Virus record (IMG/VR): IMGVR_UViG_3300006347_000031
Location: 1-29,564 of that record
DNA length: 29,564 nucleotides
Direction: 5' to 3' (one strand)
DNA from: a virus
The position numbers were made by a program, and so were the translations under genes. Positions 7,842 through 16,349 of the stretch are shown in pieces. Position 1 is the first letter of the stretch. Each line of letters opens with the position of its first letter. Under the pieces are notes generated by a model. It worked only from the letters and a program-made list of their open reading frames with translations, was not told the origin of the DNA and ran no database searches.

Positions 7842-8506
7842 TGAAATCACCATTAAGAGAATTAGAAAAAAACAGAAAACAATATAACGATTTAATTAAA
7901 GAACTTGACGTTGCTATAAATAATGCTGAAGATTTAGACGTTGAAACTCTTGAAATATTAGAAGGAGAATTAGCCTCTATTGAAAGAATTGTTTACAACA
8001 TAAAAATAACTTTAAAACAACTTTCTAATAAATTATTCACTCAAAGAGCAATCAAAGATCAAAAAACAAAATCAATGCTAAAAGATAAATCTTCCATTCA
8101 GTTCAATGAAGTCCTTTTATATCAAGGTAAACCAGCTCGTGCCATTAACAATTTAGAAGCAAAAGCCAAAAAAGGAGATCCTGAATCTCAATACCTTATA
8201 GGAAAAACATACCTTCATGGTGTCATAGGCGCACAAGGTCATGTTTATATGAAAGACTCTGGATTAGGGCTTAAGTGGCTTCATTTAGCTTATAAAAATG
8301 GCATTGATGATGCTGGATATTTAGTAGGTCTTTACGAAAAATCTGTTTTTAACGTTGAAAAGGCTATTAAGATATTTGAAACACTAGGTAAAAAAGATCA
8401 TTTGAAATCACTAAAAGAATTAACGTTTATATATCAAAATGATCCAAAATATAAAAGCATGGAAAAGCTTTTATCTGTTAAAGAAAAACTTAGTGTTATG
8501 GAATAA
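7841..8506 (+). CDS. Sel1-like repeat protein with coiled-coil N-terminus
   Basis: The 221-residue protein begins with a helical, probably coiled-coil region (residues 1-70). It then has two to three Sel1/TPR-like helix pairs: the A-K-K-G-D-P-E-S-Q-Y-L-I-G block near residues 107-120 and W-L-H-L-A-Y-K-N-G-I-D-D-A-G-Y near 146-160 are typical Sel1 signatures. Sel1 repeats mediate protein-protein contacts. There is no signal peptide, so it is cytoplasmic, unlike many periplasmic Sel1 proteins. It ends with tandem TAA-TAA stops. Being coupled to two genes after dotL, it may help assemble a coupling complex; this is inference. The repeat assignment is fairly safe, the function is not known. Confidence 0.75.
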   Translation: MKSPLRELEKNRKQYNDLIKELDVAINNAEDLDVETLEILEGELASIERIVYNIKITLKQLSNKLFTQRAIKDQKTKSMLKDKSSIQFNEVLLYQGKPARAINNLEAKAKKGDPESQYLIGKTYLHGVIGAQGHVYMKDSGLGLKWLHLAYKNGIDDAGYLVGLYEKSVFNVEKAIKIFETLGKKDHLKSLKELTFIYQNDPKYKSMEKLLSVKEKLSVME

Positions 8507-8523
8507 TAACATTATCATTAAAC

Positions 8524-8555
8524 AAAGAAGAGCATTACAGTTCTTCTTTATTTTT
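8524..8555 (+). terminator. Terminator after the Sel1 gene
   Basis: AAAGAAGA (8524-8531) pairs with TCTTCTTT (8542-8549) around a ten-base loop, followed by TATTTTTG. It lies between two convergent genes and overlaps the stop codon of the minus-strand gene ending at 8548. The stem is AT-rich, so strength is uncertain. Confidence 0.5.
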
Positions 8556-9249
8556 GTAATAAACTAGATAATTTATAATTAAAAGAATACGACGAAATAT
8601 TACTTTTCACATCATAACTTAAAAACTTTATAAATCCTTTCCTTGATAGCGACATTAACGCCCTTTTTATAAACTGTATATTCAGTTTTCTATTTTTAAA
8701 TTCTAAAGATAGTAAATTTACAAGATTAGATAGTTTCATATATCTATTTTCCAAGCGCATATCAAAATTAAGGACATTCAGAAATAGTTTCTTAGCCTTT
8801 TCTCCACGAATAGAAGTAAAGTCTAACAAATTAAAGGAAACTGTATTTCCTTTTTTTAACTCATGAAAGAAAGAATCTTTAAAAGAGAAAAGGACTAATT
8901 CTTTTGTTTTCTTTTCAAAGTAAAGTGTATTTGTTTTTGCTGTCGATAATTTTTCTAAAAAAAGATCCACTTGTTCATCAAGTAGATTTTTTGATTGTGA
9001 ATGTATTTTTTTTCCAATGAAATTTCTTAATGTTGATCTTTTTACTTCTATTATTGGATTTAGGTTTTCTTTTTTATTTGAATTAACCAATTTGTTTACA
9101 AGAAACATTAGAATTGAAAAATTTATTTTTACATTGTATTCGTCAAGGAATGATTTTTTCTTTAATATGTTTCTCGGAATTAAAGTCGTGATTGTTTCTT
9201 TGTTGCACGGTAACTTGTGCCAAAAAGAATATTGCTTTCCTTTATGCAA
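8548..9249 (-). CDS. Possible plasmid replication initiator (winged-helix type), TTG start
   Basis: The 233-residue basic protein has no recognised catalytic motif. Its layout resembles two-winged-helix plasmid initiators of the Rep_3/RepB kind: residues about 25-120 with one helical/strand module, then R-G-E-K-A-K-K-L-F-L near 148-157, a following helix, and a basic C-terminal helix-strand region (K-R-A-L-M-S-L-S-R-K-G-F near 206-217). The start is TTG at 9247-9249, with GGAG nine bases upstream; an upstream ATG (9261-9263) runs straight into a stop. A weak start fits an initiator kept at low level. It could instead be another DNA-binding protein. Identification is tentative; that the ORF is a real gene is likely. 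Confidence 0.45.
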   Translation of the reverse strand: MHKGKQYSFWHKLPCNKETITTLIPRNILKKKSFLDEYNVKINFSILMFLVNKLVNSNKKENLNPIIEVKRSTLRNFIGKKIHSQSKNLLDEQVDLFLEKLSTAKTNTLYFEKKTKELVLFSFKDSFFHELKKGNTVSFNLLDFTSIRGEKAKKLFLNVLNFDMRLENRYMKLSNLVNLLSLEFKNRKLNIQFIKRALMSLSRKGFIKFLSYDVKSNISSYSFNYKLSSLLQK

Positions 9250-9290
9250 TTTTTATTACTCCATTTTTTTATTTTATTTATTTTAGTTTT

Positions 9291-9310
9291 TTAGGTGAAG
9301 AATAACCTAA
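9291..9310. repeat. Inverted repeat upstream of the putative initiator gene
   Basis: TTAGGT (9291-9296) and ACCTAA (9305-9310) form an inverted repeat with an eight-base spacer about 45 bases upstream of the TTG start. The two half-sites are one helical turn or so apart, as for a dimeric repressor operator, so autoregulation by the product is possible. Confidence 0.35.
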
Positions 9311-9476
9311 CAGAGAATTTAAAAATTATCAATAGGCAATTTGATTTTTTTTAATTGACTTTATTTAAAATATTTATTTTTTTTATTTTTTATTAAGGGT
9401 TTCTCTTCGTAGCCTTATCATGAAACAATTCGTTTCCTTTTTATTTTTATTTGGTTGCTTTTTAAGATTAAATTCA

Positions 9477-9504
9477 AAAAAAAGAACAGCTTGTCTGTTC
9501 TTTT
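9477..9504 (-). terminator. Terminator of the prepilin peptidase gene
   Basis: AAAAGAACAG (9480-9489) pairs with CTGTTCTTTT (9495-9504) around a five-base loop. On the minus strand the stem is followed by a T-run (complement of 9476-9480), directly after the stop codon at 9513. Confidence 0.65.
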
Positions 9505-9512
9505 CTTTTTTC

Positions 9513-10439
9513 TTAAAATATTAATTTTATTAAATCTGGATAATATATAAATAAAAAGAATGATAATATTATCGCAGGACCGAACGGGAGTTGATATTCT
9601 TTTAATTTTTTCTTAAAAGGTATTAATGCTATAAATTGTAGCACACCGATTACTGTTGATACTACTACTAAAAATACTAAATCTTGATAGCCTATCCAAG
9701 CACCGACCATAGCATATAGTTTTATATCTCCTTCGCCCATTGCGATATCAATACCTCTCAGCTTTTCATAACCTTTTACGAAACCATAAATAATTAAATA
9801 ACCAAGTATTGCTCCCAATACAGCTTCATTAATCGGAACAATTTGATTTTCAATGTTAGTATTATAATATAAACCCAAGAACAAGCTTCCAAGCGTAATA
9901 CTATCTGGTAGAATTCGGTGCTTCATGTCTATCGCAGCAGATGCTATTAATGCAGTAAACATTAATGTGAAAAACAAGAAGTCTATTGTTAATCCAAACA
10001 TATAATAACTATAAGCCCAAAATGCACCTATTAATAATTCAATGATAAGATATTGTGGCGAATATGAAGTTTTACAATAAGCACATTTACCACCTAAAAG
10101 AATATAACTTAACACTGGAATGTTATGCCAAATTGCAATATTATGACCACAACTACCACAACGTGAAGATGGTAAAGCTAAATTCATGCCTTTATTTGCC
10201 AACACTTCACTATATTCTTTTTTTTCTTCTTTCGTCATTTTTGAAGTTATTACATCATCTGGTAATTCTGTCATTTCTTTTACTATACCTAAATATTCAA
10301 GTGTCATCATTATAGGTAATCTATAAATAACTACATTTAAAAAACTGCCTACGAAACAGCCATATATAATTACTAATGTATAAGCGAGAATAGGATTTGT
10401 TCTCATATTTTCTATAAGTAAAGAAAATAATTCACTCAT
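9513..10439 (-). CDS. pilD: Prepilin peptidase / N-methyltransferase (PilD family)
   Basis: This polytopic inner-membrane aspartic protease cleaves class III prepilin leaders and methylates the new N-terminus. The 308-residue protein has the N-terminal G-S-F-L-N-V-V-I-Y-R-L-P motif (31-42), a cytoplasmic methylase loop with two Cys pairs (C94-x2-C97 and C119-x2-C122), and several membrane segments. The catalytic aspartates lie in D171-M-K-H-R-I-L-P-D and in the G-x-G-D motif GEGD (235-238). Both aspartates are present, so it should be active. A strong AAGGAG ribosome site precedes the ATG at 10439. It stands alone, but its likely substrates are the pilin-like proteins encoded at 23821-29564. 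Its loop between residues 45 and 85 is longer than usual. Confidence 0.92.
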   Translation of the reverse strand: MSELFSLLIENMRTNPILAYTLVIIYGCFVGSFLNVVIYRLPIMMTLEYLGIVKEMTELPDDVITSKMTKEEKKEYSEVLANKGMNLALPSSRCGSCGHNIAIWHNIPVLSYILLGGKCAYCKTSYSPQYLIIELLIGAFWAYSYYMFGLTIDFLFFTLMFTALIASAAIDMKHRILPDSITLGSLFLGLYYNTNIENQIVPINEAVLGAILGYLIIYGFVKGYEKLRGIDIAMGEGDIKLYAMVGAWIGYQDLVFLVVVSTVIGVLQFIALIPFKKKLKEYQLPFGPAIILSFFLFIYYPDLIKLIF

Positions 10440-10601
10440 GGTACTTTTACTCCTTAATTTTTTGTTTATATTTCAGATTACTTTATATTGCTTTTAAGTC
10501 AATTAATTGCTTTAAAAAATGGAAATAAAAAAAATATATGTTAATATTAGAAAGTTAACTATTAAAAAATAATAAAAATATAGGTAAGATTGAAAAAAAA
10601 C

Positions 10602-10630
10602 TTGATTTTAAAAAATTAGTTTGATAGATT
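10602..10630 (+). promoter_or_regulatory. Candidate promoter of the topoisomerase III-SNF2 operon
   Basis: TTGATT (10602-10607) and TAGATT (10625-10630) are separated by 17 bases, 40 bases upstream of the start at 10671. The intergenic gap (10440-10670) is divergent with pilD and very AT-rich, so other promoter pairs are also possible. Confidence 0.4.
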
Positions 10631-10670
10631 GTTTTCGATTTTACAGGAAGAAAATACTTAAAGGAGTAGT

Positions 10671-13292
10671 ATGAGGTTATTTATATGTGAGAAACCGTCA
10701 CAGGGGAGGGATTACGCTAAAGCTCTTGGGCATTCCAAAACTGGTGCAAAAGACGGCTACATTGAATGTAATAATGGAGACATTGTTACTTGGTGTTTCG
10801 GACACCTATTATCTCCACTAAACCCAGAGGATTATGGTGAAGAATATAAAACTTGGTCTTTAGATACTTTACCTATTTTACCAAAGGAAAAATGGGATTA
10901 CGTAATAACAAGCGATAAAAAGAAACAATACAAAATAATAAAAGGTCTTGTTGGTAAAACTAATGACGTTTATATCGCCTCGGATGCGGATAGAGAAGGA
11001 GAAATGATTGTCGTTTCTCTACTTGAAAGAATGGAATATAAAGGAAATAGATTTAGAGTTTGGGCAGGTGCGCAAGATGAAGAGACTCTTCGTGCTGCAA
11101 TTAAATCTGCTAAAAATGCTAATCTAACATATGATCTTTATTTAGCTGCTGTTACTCGACAGAAAGCTGACTGGATGTATGGTATGAACCTTACTCGTGG
11201 TATGACAGTTGTAAACAGACCTTTTATTGAAGGCATGTTCTCCCTTGGTCGTGTTCAAACAGCCACACTTGCTCTTATTGTTAACAGAGATCTTGAAATT
11301 GAAAACTTTAAACCAAAAGATTATTTTGAAATGTCTTGTTTCTTCACAACTAAGAAAGGTGAAGAATTAAAAACAGCTTGGGACGTTCCAAAAGAGCTTT
11401 TAGATCCAGAAGAAAAGAAATGTTTGGATAAAGATAAAGTCAAAGAGATCTTTGATAAGGTTAAAGGTCAAACTGGTACAGTAACTGTCAGTGAAAAGAA
11501 AAGAAAACAGGAAGACCATCCACTTCTATTTTCATTGGATAGTTTGTCAAAAGAATGTAATAGTAAATTTGGCATGTCTGCTGCAGAAGTTCTACAAACT
11601 GCACAAGCACTTTATGAAACTCATAAAGCAACAACTTATCCAAGAACCGATTGTGAATATATCAATGAAGAACAGCGTTCTAGAATTGATAAAACATTTG
11701 AAAGTATGACGACTGCTGACCCTGATAATTCTGAAATACAAGACCTTATCTCTCGTGCAGATAGAAGTATTAAAAGTCGTGCTTGGAATAGCAAGAAGGT
11801 TTCTGCCCACCACGCTATTGTGCCTAATATTGCAAAATTTGATATGGATAAATTAAATGAACGTGAAAGAAAGGTTTATGAATTAATTCGTCGTAGATAT
11901 CTTGCTCAGTTTTACCCAAAGGCAGAGGTTGATAGCACTAAAATTGAAATCATGTGTGAAGGTGAAAGGTTTAAAGCAAGTGGCACAATGCCTGTTTCTG
12001 CGGGTTGGAAAGAAGTTATCGGTAAAAAAGGTGAATCAAAAGAATTACCTGTTGTTGATAAAGGTGATGAACTTCCAGACGCCAAACCTAAGCTTGAAAG
12101 CAAGAAAACTAAACCACCTGCAAGATATACCGAAGGTACATTGCTTGACGCAATGAAAAACGCAGCTAAGTTTGTTGAAAAAGCAGAAGATAAAAAAATG
12201 CTTAAAGGTACGGAGGGTATTGGTACTGTTGCTACAAGACCAGAAGTTCTAGAAACATTAAAGAAACGTAACTACATTAACGCTTCAAAGAAACAAATTA
12301 TATCTAGTGAAAAAGGTCGTGCATTAGTAGAATACGCTCCAGAAGAAACAAAGAGTATTGCTATGACCGCTTTTTGGGAATCAAAACTTGAAGCTATTGC
12401 AGAAGGAAAGTTAAAGTCAGAAGAGTTTGTCTCTGGTCAAGAAGAATTATTGTCTAAAATGATTGAGGACATTAAAGCTGGTAAATGTACTCTTAAAAAC
12501 GCTGTTGGTGTCACTTACACTTGTCCACTTTGTAATGGTGGTTTAAGGAGTGGTAAATCAAAAACAACAAAGAAAAAGTTCTGGGTTTGTATGAACCGTG
12601 ATACTTGCGGTAAGTTTTATCAGGACAATCGTGGTAAACCTTTATTCCCTAAAGAAGTTGACCAAGGTGACGTAGAACATACGTGTGAAGTTTGTAATAC
12701 AGGTAAACTGCATAGGAATATTAGTAAAAAAAATACTTATTACTGGCGTTGTCAGAATTCTGAATGTAAGCAAATTTATATGGATAATGATTTTACTCCT
12801 GTGATATATATACCAGAAGAAGTTGATCAAGGTACAGAAGAACATACTTGTTTTTCTTGTAATAAGAATAAACTAACAAGGAAAAAAGGTAAGTATGGTT
12901 ATTACTGGAATTGTGAACCTTGTAAAAAGAACTTTAAGGATAATGAAGAAACAATATCACCAATTAACCCTGCCGAGGATACTGGCGGCATAGAACAAGG
13001 TGATACTAAATTCAAATGTTTCTCTTGTAAGAAAGAAGATTTAATCAGGAAAAAAGGACAATATGGTATTTACTGGAACTGTTCAGGTTGTAAGAAGAAT
13101 TTCAAAGACAAGGGCGGTGACAAAATAGAACCTATTAATCCGATTCAAAAGTCTGATTTTAAGTGTCCTAATTGTAAAGACGGGTATTTGGTAGAAAAAT
13201 CAGGTAAGAATGGAAAGTTCTTTGGATGTAATGCATATCCTAAATGCAAAACAATAAAGAAAGAAGTTAACGGCAAACCAGACGGATTTTAA
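10671..13292 (+). CDS. topB: DNA topoisomerase III (type IA) with five C-terminal zinc ribbons
   Basis: This type IA enzyme passes single strands and unlinks replication or recombination intermediates. The 873-residue protein begins M-R-L-F-I-C-E-K-P-S, as in Topo III. It has the Toprim acidic motif D-A-D-R-E-G-E near 104-110 and the active-site Tyr323 in A-T-T-Y-P-R-T-D-C, close to the position in E. coli TopB (328). From residue 618 to the end are five successive Cys4 zinc ribbons, an extension of about 250 residues; E. coli TopB lacks these, and TopA has only a few. Ribosome site AAGGAG lies five bases before the ATG. The SNF2 helicase starts three bases after its stop, so the two are co-translated. 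Relatives are known on conjugative plasmids (TraE of RP4). Confidence 0.93.
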   Translation: MRLFICEKPSQGRDYAKALGHSKTGAKDGYIECNNGDIVTWCFGHLLSPLNPEDYGEEYKTWSLDTLPILPKEKWDYVITSDKKKQYKIIKGLVGKTNDVYIASDADREGEMIVVSLLERMEYKGNRFRVWAGAQDEETLRAAIKSAKNANLTYDLYLAAVTRQKADWMYGMNLTRGMTVVNRPFIEGMFSLGRVQTATLALIVNRDLEIENFKPKDYFEMSCFFTTKKGEELKTAWDVPKELLDPEEKKCLDKDKVKEIFDKVKGQTGTVTVSEKKRKQEDHPLLFSLDSLSKECNSKFGMSAAEVLQTAQALYETHKATTYPRTDCEYINEEQRSRIDKTFESMTTADPDNSEIQDLISRADRSIKSRAWNSKKVSAHHAIVPNIAKFDMDKLNERERKVYELIRRRYLAQFYPKAEVDSTKIEIMCEGERFKASGTMPVSAGWKEVIGKKGESKELPVVDKGDELPDAKPKLESKKTKPPARYTEGTLLDAMKNAAKFVEKAEDKKMLKGTEGIGTVATRPEVLETLKKRNYINASKKQIISSEKGRALVEYAPEETKSIAMTAFWESKLEAIAEGKLKSEEFVSGQEELLSKMIEDIKAGKCTLKNAVGVTYTCPLCNGGLRSGKSKTTKKKFWVCMNRDTCGKFYQDNRGKPLFPKEVDQGDVEHTCEVCNTGKLHRNISKKNTYYWRCQNSECKQIYMDNDFTPVIYIPEEVDQGTEEHTCFSCNKNKLTRKKGKYGYYWNCEPCKKNFKDNEETISPINPAEDTGGIEQGDTKFKCFSCKKEDLIRKKGQYGIYWNCSGCKKNFKDKGGDKIEPINPIQKSDFKCPNCKDGYLVEKSGKNGKFFGCNAYPKCKTIKKEVNGKPDGF

Positions 13293-13295
13293 TTA

Positions 13296-15197
13296 ATGGA
13301 AAAATTGAAGTTATCTTATTTAAATGAAAATCACACCCGTTGTGATTTTCAATTTAATGATAGAGTTAAAGACACAGTGAAAAAAGTGCCAGGTGCTTGG
13401 TTCAACGGAGAAATGAAATGTTGGGTAATTCCAAGAAATTGGAGTTATCAGTTAGTTTTATGGACTAAAGAAGCAGGTATTGCACTTGAAATAGATAAAC
13501 AAATGCAAGTTGATTTTGGATTATCCAGAAGAGGAAAGACTGCAGAAGAAATCGAAGAACGTAAAAGAAAGAAAGCAGCAGACCCTTCGTATGCTGTTGA
13601 CGCTGAATATGATACCAAATATTTAAATCTTAGAGAAGGATTCGATCTTTATCCTTATCAGAGAGCAGGTTTGAAATATATGGTTATGAAAAATGGTCGT
13701 GTTTTATTAGGTGATGATATGGGGTTAGGTAAAACTCCACAAGGTATTGCTATGGCAAGACATTATCAAAACGATTGGCCTTTGGTTGTCATTGCACCAG
13801 CTTCTCTACTTCTTAACTGGAAAAAAGAAATTATGCAATGGCTTCCTGATATTAAAGACGAAGATATTCGTGTAATTAAAAAAGGAACGCAAAAACCTTC
13901 AAGAAAAATTACTATTGCCAGTTATGATTATACTATTAAACAAGAACAATCGATTAAAGATTATCTTGGTATTAAAGGTGTTTTACTTATAGATGAAGCA
14001 CATAACATGAAAAATCCAGAAGCAAAAAGAACAGAAGCATTAATGCGAATTTGTCATGTAGTTAAAAGACTTGCTGTAATAACAGGTACGCCTTTTTTAA
14101 GTAGACCAAAAGAGGCTTGGTCATTACTGAATGCAGTAAATCCATTTCATCCAGAATGGAAAAATCAACAAGAGTTTGAAGCTAAATACTGTGAAGGTAA
14201 GGTTGTAAAAATGGGTAAACGACATATTTACCAAGCTAATGGTGCTGCTCGTGTAGAAGAATTCCACGATTTAATTAGAGATGAAGTAATGATTCGAAGA
14301 TTAAAAACAGATGGCGGTGTTCTTGACCAATTACCTGATAAAAGACGTGTCACTCAGTATTTAGAACTTGATGACGAAGATCGTGCAAGTGTTGATATGG
14401 TTACTCAAAACATCACATATAGAGTTCTTAAAAATTATAAGAATTATAAAAATAATTTAAGAGAGCTTAAAAAAGTCTTTCTTGCTGAATCTACTGCGGA
14501 AGGTGCAGAGGACGACATGTTTAAAGCATACAAAATGACAGGTATGGCTAAAATCAATAATATATGTGATTGGGTTTCTCAAAAATTAGATGATAGTGAC
14601 GCCAAATTTATTATTTTTGGACATCATAAAGATTTCTTAAACGGGATCTCTGAAACATTGGAGAAAAAGAAAATTAAGTATATGAAGATTGATGGTTCTA
14701 CCAGTAAAGAGAAACGATTTGAAAACACTGAATCATTCCAGAAAGATCCAGAAATCCGTGTTGCGGTATTGTCAATAGTAGCTGCTTCTGTTGGTCTTAC
14801 TCTAACTGCTGCTTCTGAAGTTGTTATGGGTGAGTTTCCGTGGACTCCTGCATTAGCACAACAAGCAGAATGTCGTGCTCACCGTAATGGTCAAAAAGAA
14901 TTGGTAACTTGTTATTATATGGTTGCAAACAATACAATTGATGGATATTTATGGAACATGCTTTCTCGTAAAAGTGTTACTTCAAGTTTGATGCTTGACG
15001 GTGGTGAAGGTGACGAGATGGAAGAAGAAATTGATATGGAAACAGGTGACTTGCTTGATTCTATCATATTGTCTGTCCATGAAGCCGTTCAGAATGGAAC
15101 CATTAATATTGAAGATTTACCTGATAGTGAAGATGATAGTTTTAGTGATAATTTTTCTTCTATCGTTCAAAAACTAACAAATGGTATTAGCATATAA
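13296..15197 (+). CDS. SNF2-family helicase with N-terminal HARP-like domain
   Basis: This is a superfamily 2 ATP-dependent DNA translocase related to the SMARCAL1/ZRANB3 group, which anneals strands and remodels stalled forks. In the 633-residue protein, residues 1-65 resemble a HARP domain (F-N-G-E-M-K-C-W-V-I-P near 36-46). Motif I is G-D-D-M-G-L-G-K-T (139-147), motif II is DEAH (233-236), a T-G-T-P motif III lies near 267-270, and motif VI is A-E-C-R-A-H-R-N-G-Q near 523-532. All helicase motifs are intact. The last 75 residues are acidic. It follows topoisomerase III after three bases without a good ribosome site of its own, so it is probably translationally coupled. A joint role in unlinking or reversing forks is inferred from this pairing. 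Confidence 0.88.
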   Translation: MEKLKLSYLNENHTRCDFQFNDRVKDTVKKVPGAWFNGEMKCWVIPRNWSYQLVLWTKEAGIALEIDKQMQVDFGLSRRGKTAEEIEERKRKKAADPSYAVDAEYDTKYLNLREGFDLYPYQRAGLKYMVMKNGRVLLGDDMGLGKTPQGIAMARHYQNDWPLVVIAPASLLLNWKKEIMQWLPDIKDEDIRVIKKGTQKPSRKITIASYDYTIKQEQSIKDYLGIKGVLLIDEAHNMKNPEAKRTEALMRICHVVKRLAVITGTPFLSRPKEAWSLLNAVNPFHPEWKNQQEFEAKYCEGKVVKMGKRHIYQANGAARVEEFHDLIRDEVMIRRLKTDGGVLDQLPDKRRVTQYLELDDEDRASVDMVTQNITYRVLKNYKNYKNNLRELKKVFLAESTAEGAEDDMFKAYKMTGMAKINNICDWVSQKLDDSDAKFIIFGHHKDFLNGISETLEKKKIKYMKIDGSTSKEKRFENTESFQKDPEIRVAVLSIVAASVGLTLTAASEVVMGEFPWTPALAQQAECRAHRNGQKELVTCYYMVANNTIDGYLWNMLSRKSVTSSLMLDGGEGDEMEEEIDMETGDLLDSIILSVHEAVQNGTINIEDLPDSEDDSFSDNFSSIVQKLTNGISI

Positions 15198-15222
15198 CAA
15201 TAAATTTAAAAGATAATAAAAT

Positions 15223-15276
15223 AAAAGATATAGTTAAGCAAAATAATAAAAAAAGTGTTTGACTATATCTTTTTTT
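15223..15276 (+). terminator. Terminator of the topB-SNF2 operon
   Basis: An 18-base arm (15223-15240, beginning AAAAGATATAGT) pairs with 15256-15273 (ending ACTATATCTTTT) with a few G-U pairs around an A-rich loop. It is followed by a run of seven T. The stem is AT-rich but long. Its right arm contains the -35 box of the next promoter. Confidence 0.65.
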
Positions 15277-15287
15277 ATCAATATAAT
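15259..15287 (+). promoter_or_regulatory. Near-consensus sigma-70 promoter of the replication operon
   Basis: TTGACT (15259-15264), a 17-base spacer and a perfect TATAAT (15282-15287) match the housekeeping promoter consensus at 11 of 12 positions. It lies 34 bases before the AGGAGG ribosome site of the gene at 15321. The -35 box is inside the terminator stem, so upstream transcription and initiation here may affect each other. Confidence 0.7.
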
Positions 15288-15320
15288 CATCCAAAATTAC
15301 AAAGGAGGTATTTTTTAAAG

Positions 15321-16334
15321 ATGTCAATAGAAAACTTTTCAAAGGAAATATTAAACAAAGACATTCCTTTAAATATCTTAAAAATATGTGTGTATTTACT
15401 AACACACGATTCTGATACGATAGATATCGACGATACTTGTGATCAAATGTATATTACTAAAAGAAAACTAATGGGTGAAATCGATAAAACAAAACCCATT
15501 GAAGGATTCTTTAGTTCTGACGTTGATTCTGACGGTATGCACGTTTTTTATATTTTAGATAAGAAGTTTTATCTAAAATCCGAAAAGAAAAAGAAAAAAA
15601 ATAAAAAAGAAGATATTAAGATTGCTGATGCACGAGAAGCTTCTATTCAAAGAATTTTTGAATACTGGCGCACTACAATGAATAAAAGTAGCAGAACAAA
15701 ACTAGATAAAGAAAGAAGAAAAAATATAAACACCGCTCTTCAAAGTTATACAGAAGAAGAGTGTTGTATGGCTATTTCTGGTTGTAGCAAAAATCCTTGG
15801 AATATGGGACATAACCCAAGACAAAAAGAATATAATTCATTAGAATTGATATTTAGAAATGCTGAATATACCGAAGGATTTATCAAGGAGTCAGAAGGTT
15901 TAAGTTTAGAAGAAAAAGTAAAACTTGAAAATGATTCAAAACCAGTTAAAATAGAAGACCGACTTCAAGATGATAGTTGGGCTGAAAATAGATTGTCTCA
16001 TTTGGAAAACACAATGAGAGGAGAGCAATTAAACATCGAAAACAAGTCTAAAAATGAAACTTTATCTCTTGAAAATAAGTCTACTTCTTATACATCTGAT
16101 AACTTTGATTCTCTAGGTCTAGCGAAAGCTTCATTAATTTATCTTGGATTTGAAAATGAAAATTTTTATTTTGAAGATGATATTATTGTTGAAGAAAATA
16201 ATGAAGAAATAATAGTAGAAGCAGAATTTGAAGAAATAGTAGAAGACGAAGTAGTAGATACTAAAAAGGAAGAAGATTCAAGTCTTCCCCTATATATGAG
16301 AATCTTAAAAGAAAATAAAGAAGAATCTAAATAA
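15321..16334 (+). CDS. Phage-type replication organizer (O/DnaD-like)
   Basis: The 337-residue protein is probably the origin- or fork-binding partner of the loader and helicase that follow. The N-terminal 90 residues look like a winged-helix domain, followed by a Lys-rich linker (about 91-100). Then comes a helical domain with the block W-R-T-T-M-N-K, R-T-K-L-D and a downstream C-x-x-A-I-S-G-C, ending L-E-L-I-F-R-N-A, as found in many phage and prophage replication proteins. The C-terminal 130 residues are acidic and low-complexity, ending L-P-L-Y-M-R-I. I chose the ATG at 15321 because AAAGGAGGT stands 12 bases upstream; the longer frame from 15255 starts inside the promoter. Gene order (organizer, loader, helicase) supports the role. 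Confidence 0.7.
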   Translation: MSIENFSKEILNKDIPLNILKICVYLLTHDSDTIDIDDTCDQMYITKRKLMGEIDKTKPIEGFFSSDVDSDGMHVFYILDKKFYLKSEKKKKKNKKEDIKIADAREASIQRIFEYWRTTMNKSSRTKLDKERRKNINTALQSYTEEECCMAISGCSKNPWNMGHNPRQKEYNSLELIFRNAEYTEGFIKESEGLSLEEKVKLENDSKPVKIEDRLQDDSWAENRLSHLENTMRGEQLNIENKSKNETLSLENKSTSYTSDNFDSLGLAKASLIYLGFENENFYFEDDIIVEENNEEIIVEAEFEEIVEDEVVDTKKEEDSSLPLYMRILKENKEESK

Positions 16335-16349
16335 ATAAAGGAAAAGGTT

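Larger units (their letters stand above)
9250..9512. other. AT-rich intergenic region upstream of the putative initiator
   Basis: This 263-base gap contains the 5' region of the gene starting at 9249, the inverted repeat at 9291-9310, long T-rich tracts (about 9330-9400), and the terminator of the prepilin peptidase gene at its right end. An origin of replication would fit here if the neighbouring gene is an initiator, but I see no clear iteron array or DnaA box. Confidence 0.4.

Noticed and set aside
15255-15320. Earlier start for the replication organizer at 15255.
   Set aside because: That start lies in the terminator stem and before the promoter -10 box; AAAGGAGGT precedes the ATG at 15321.
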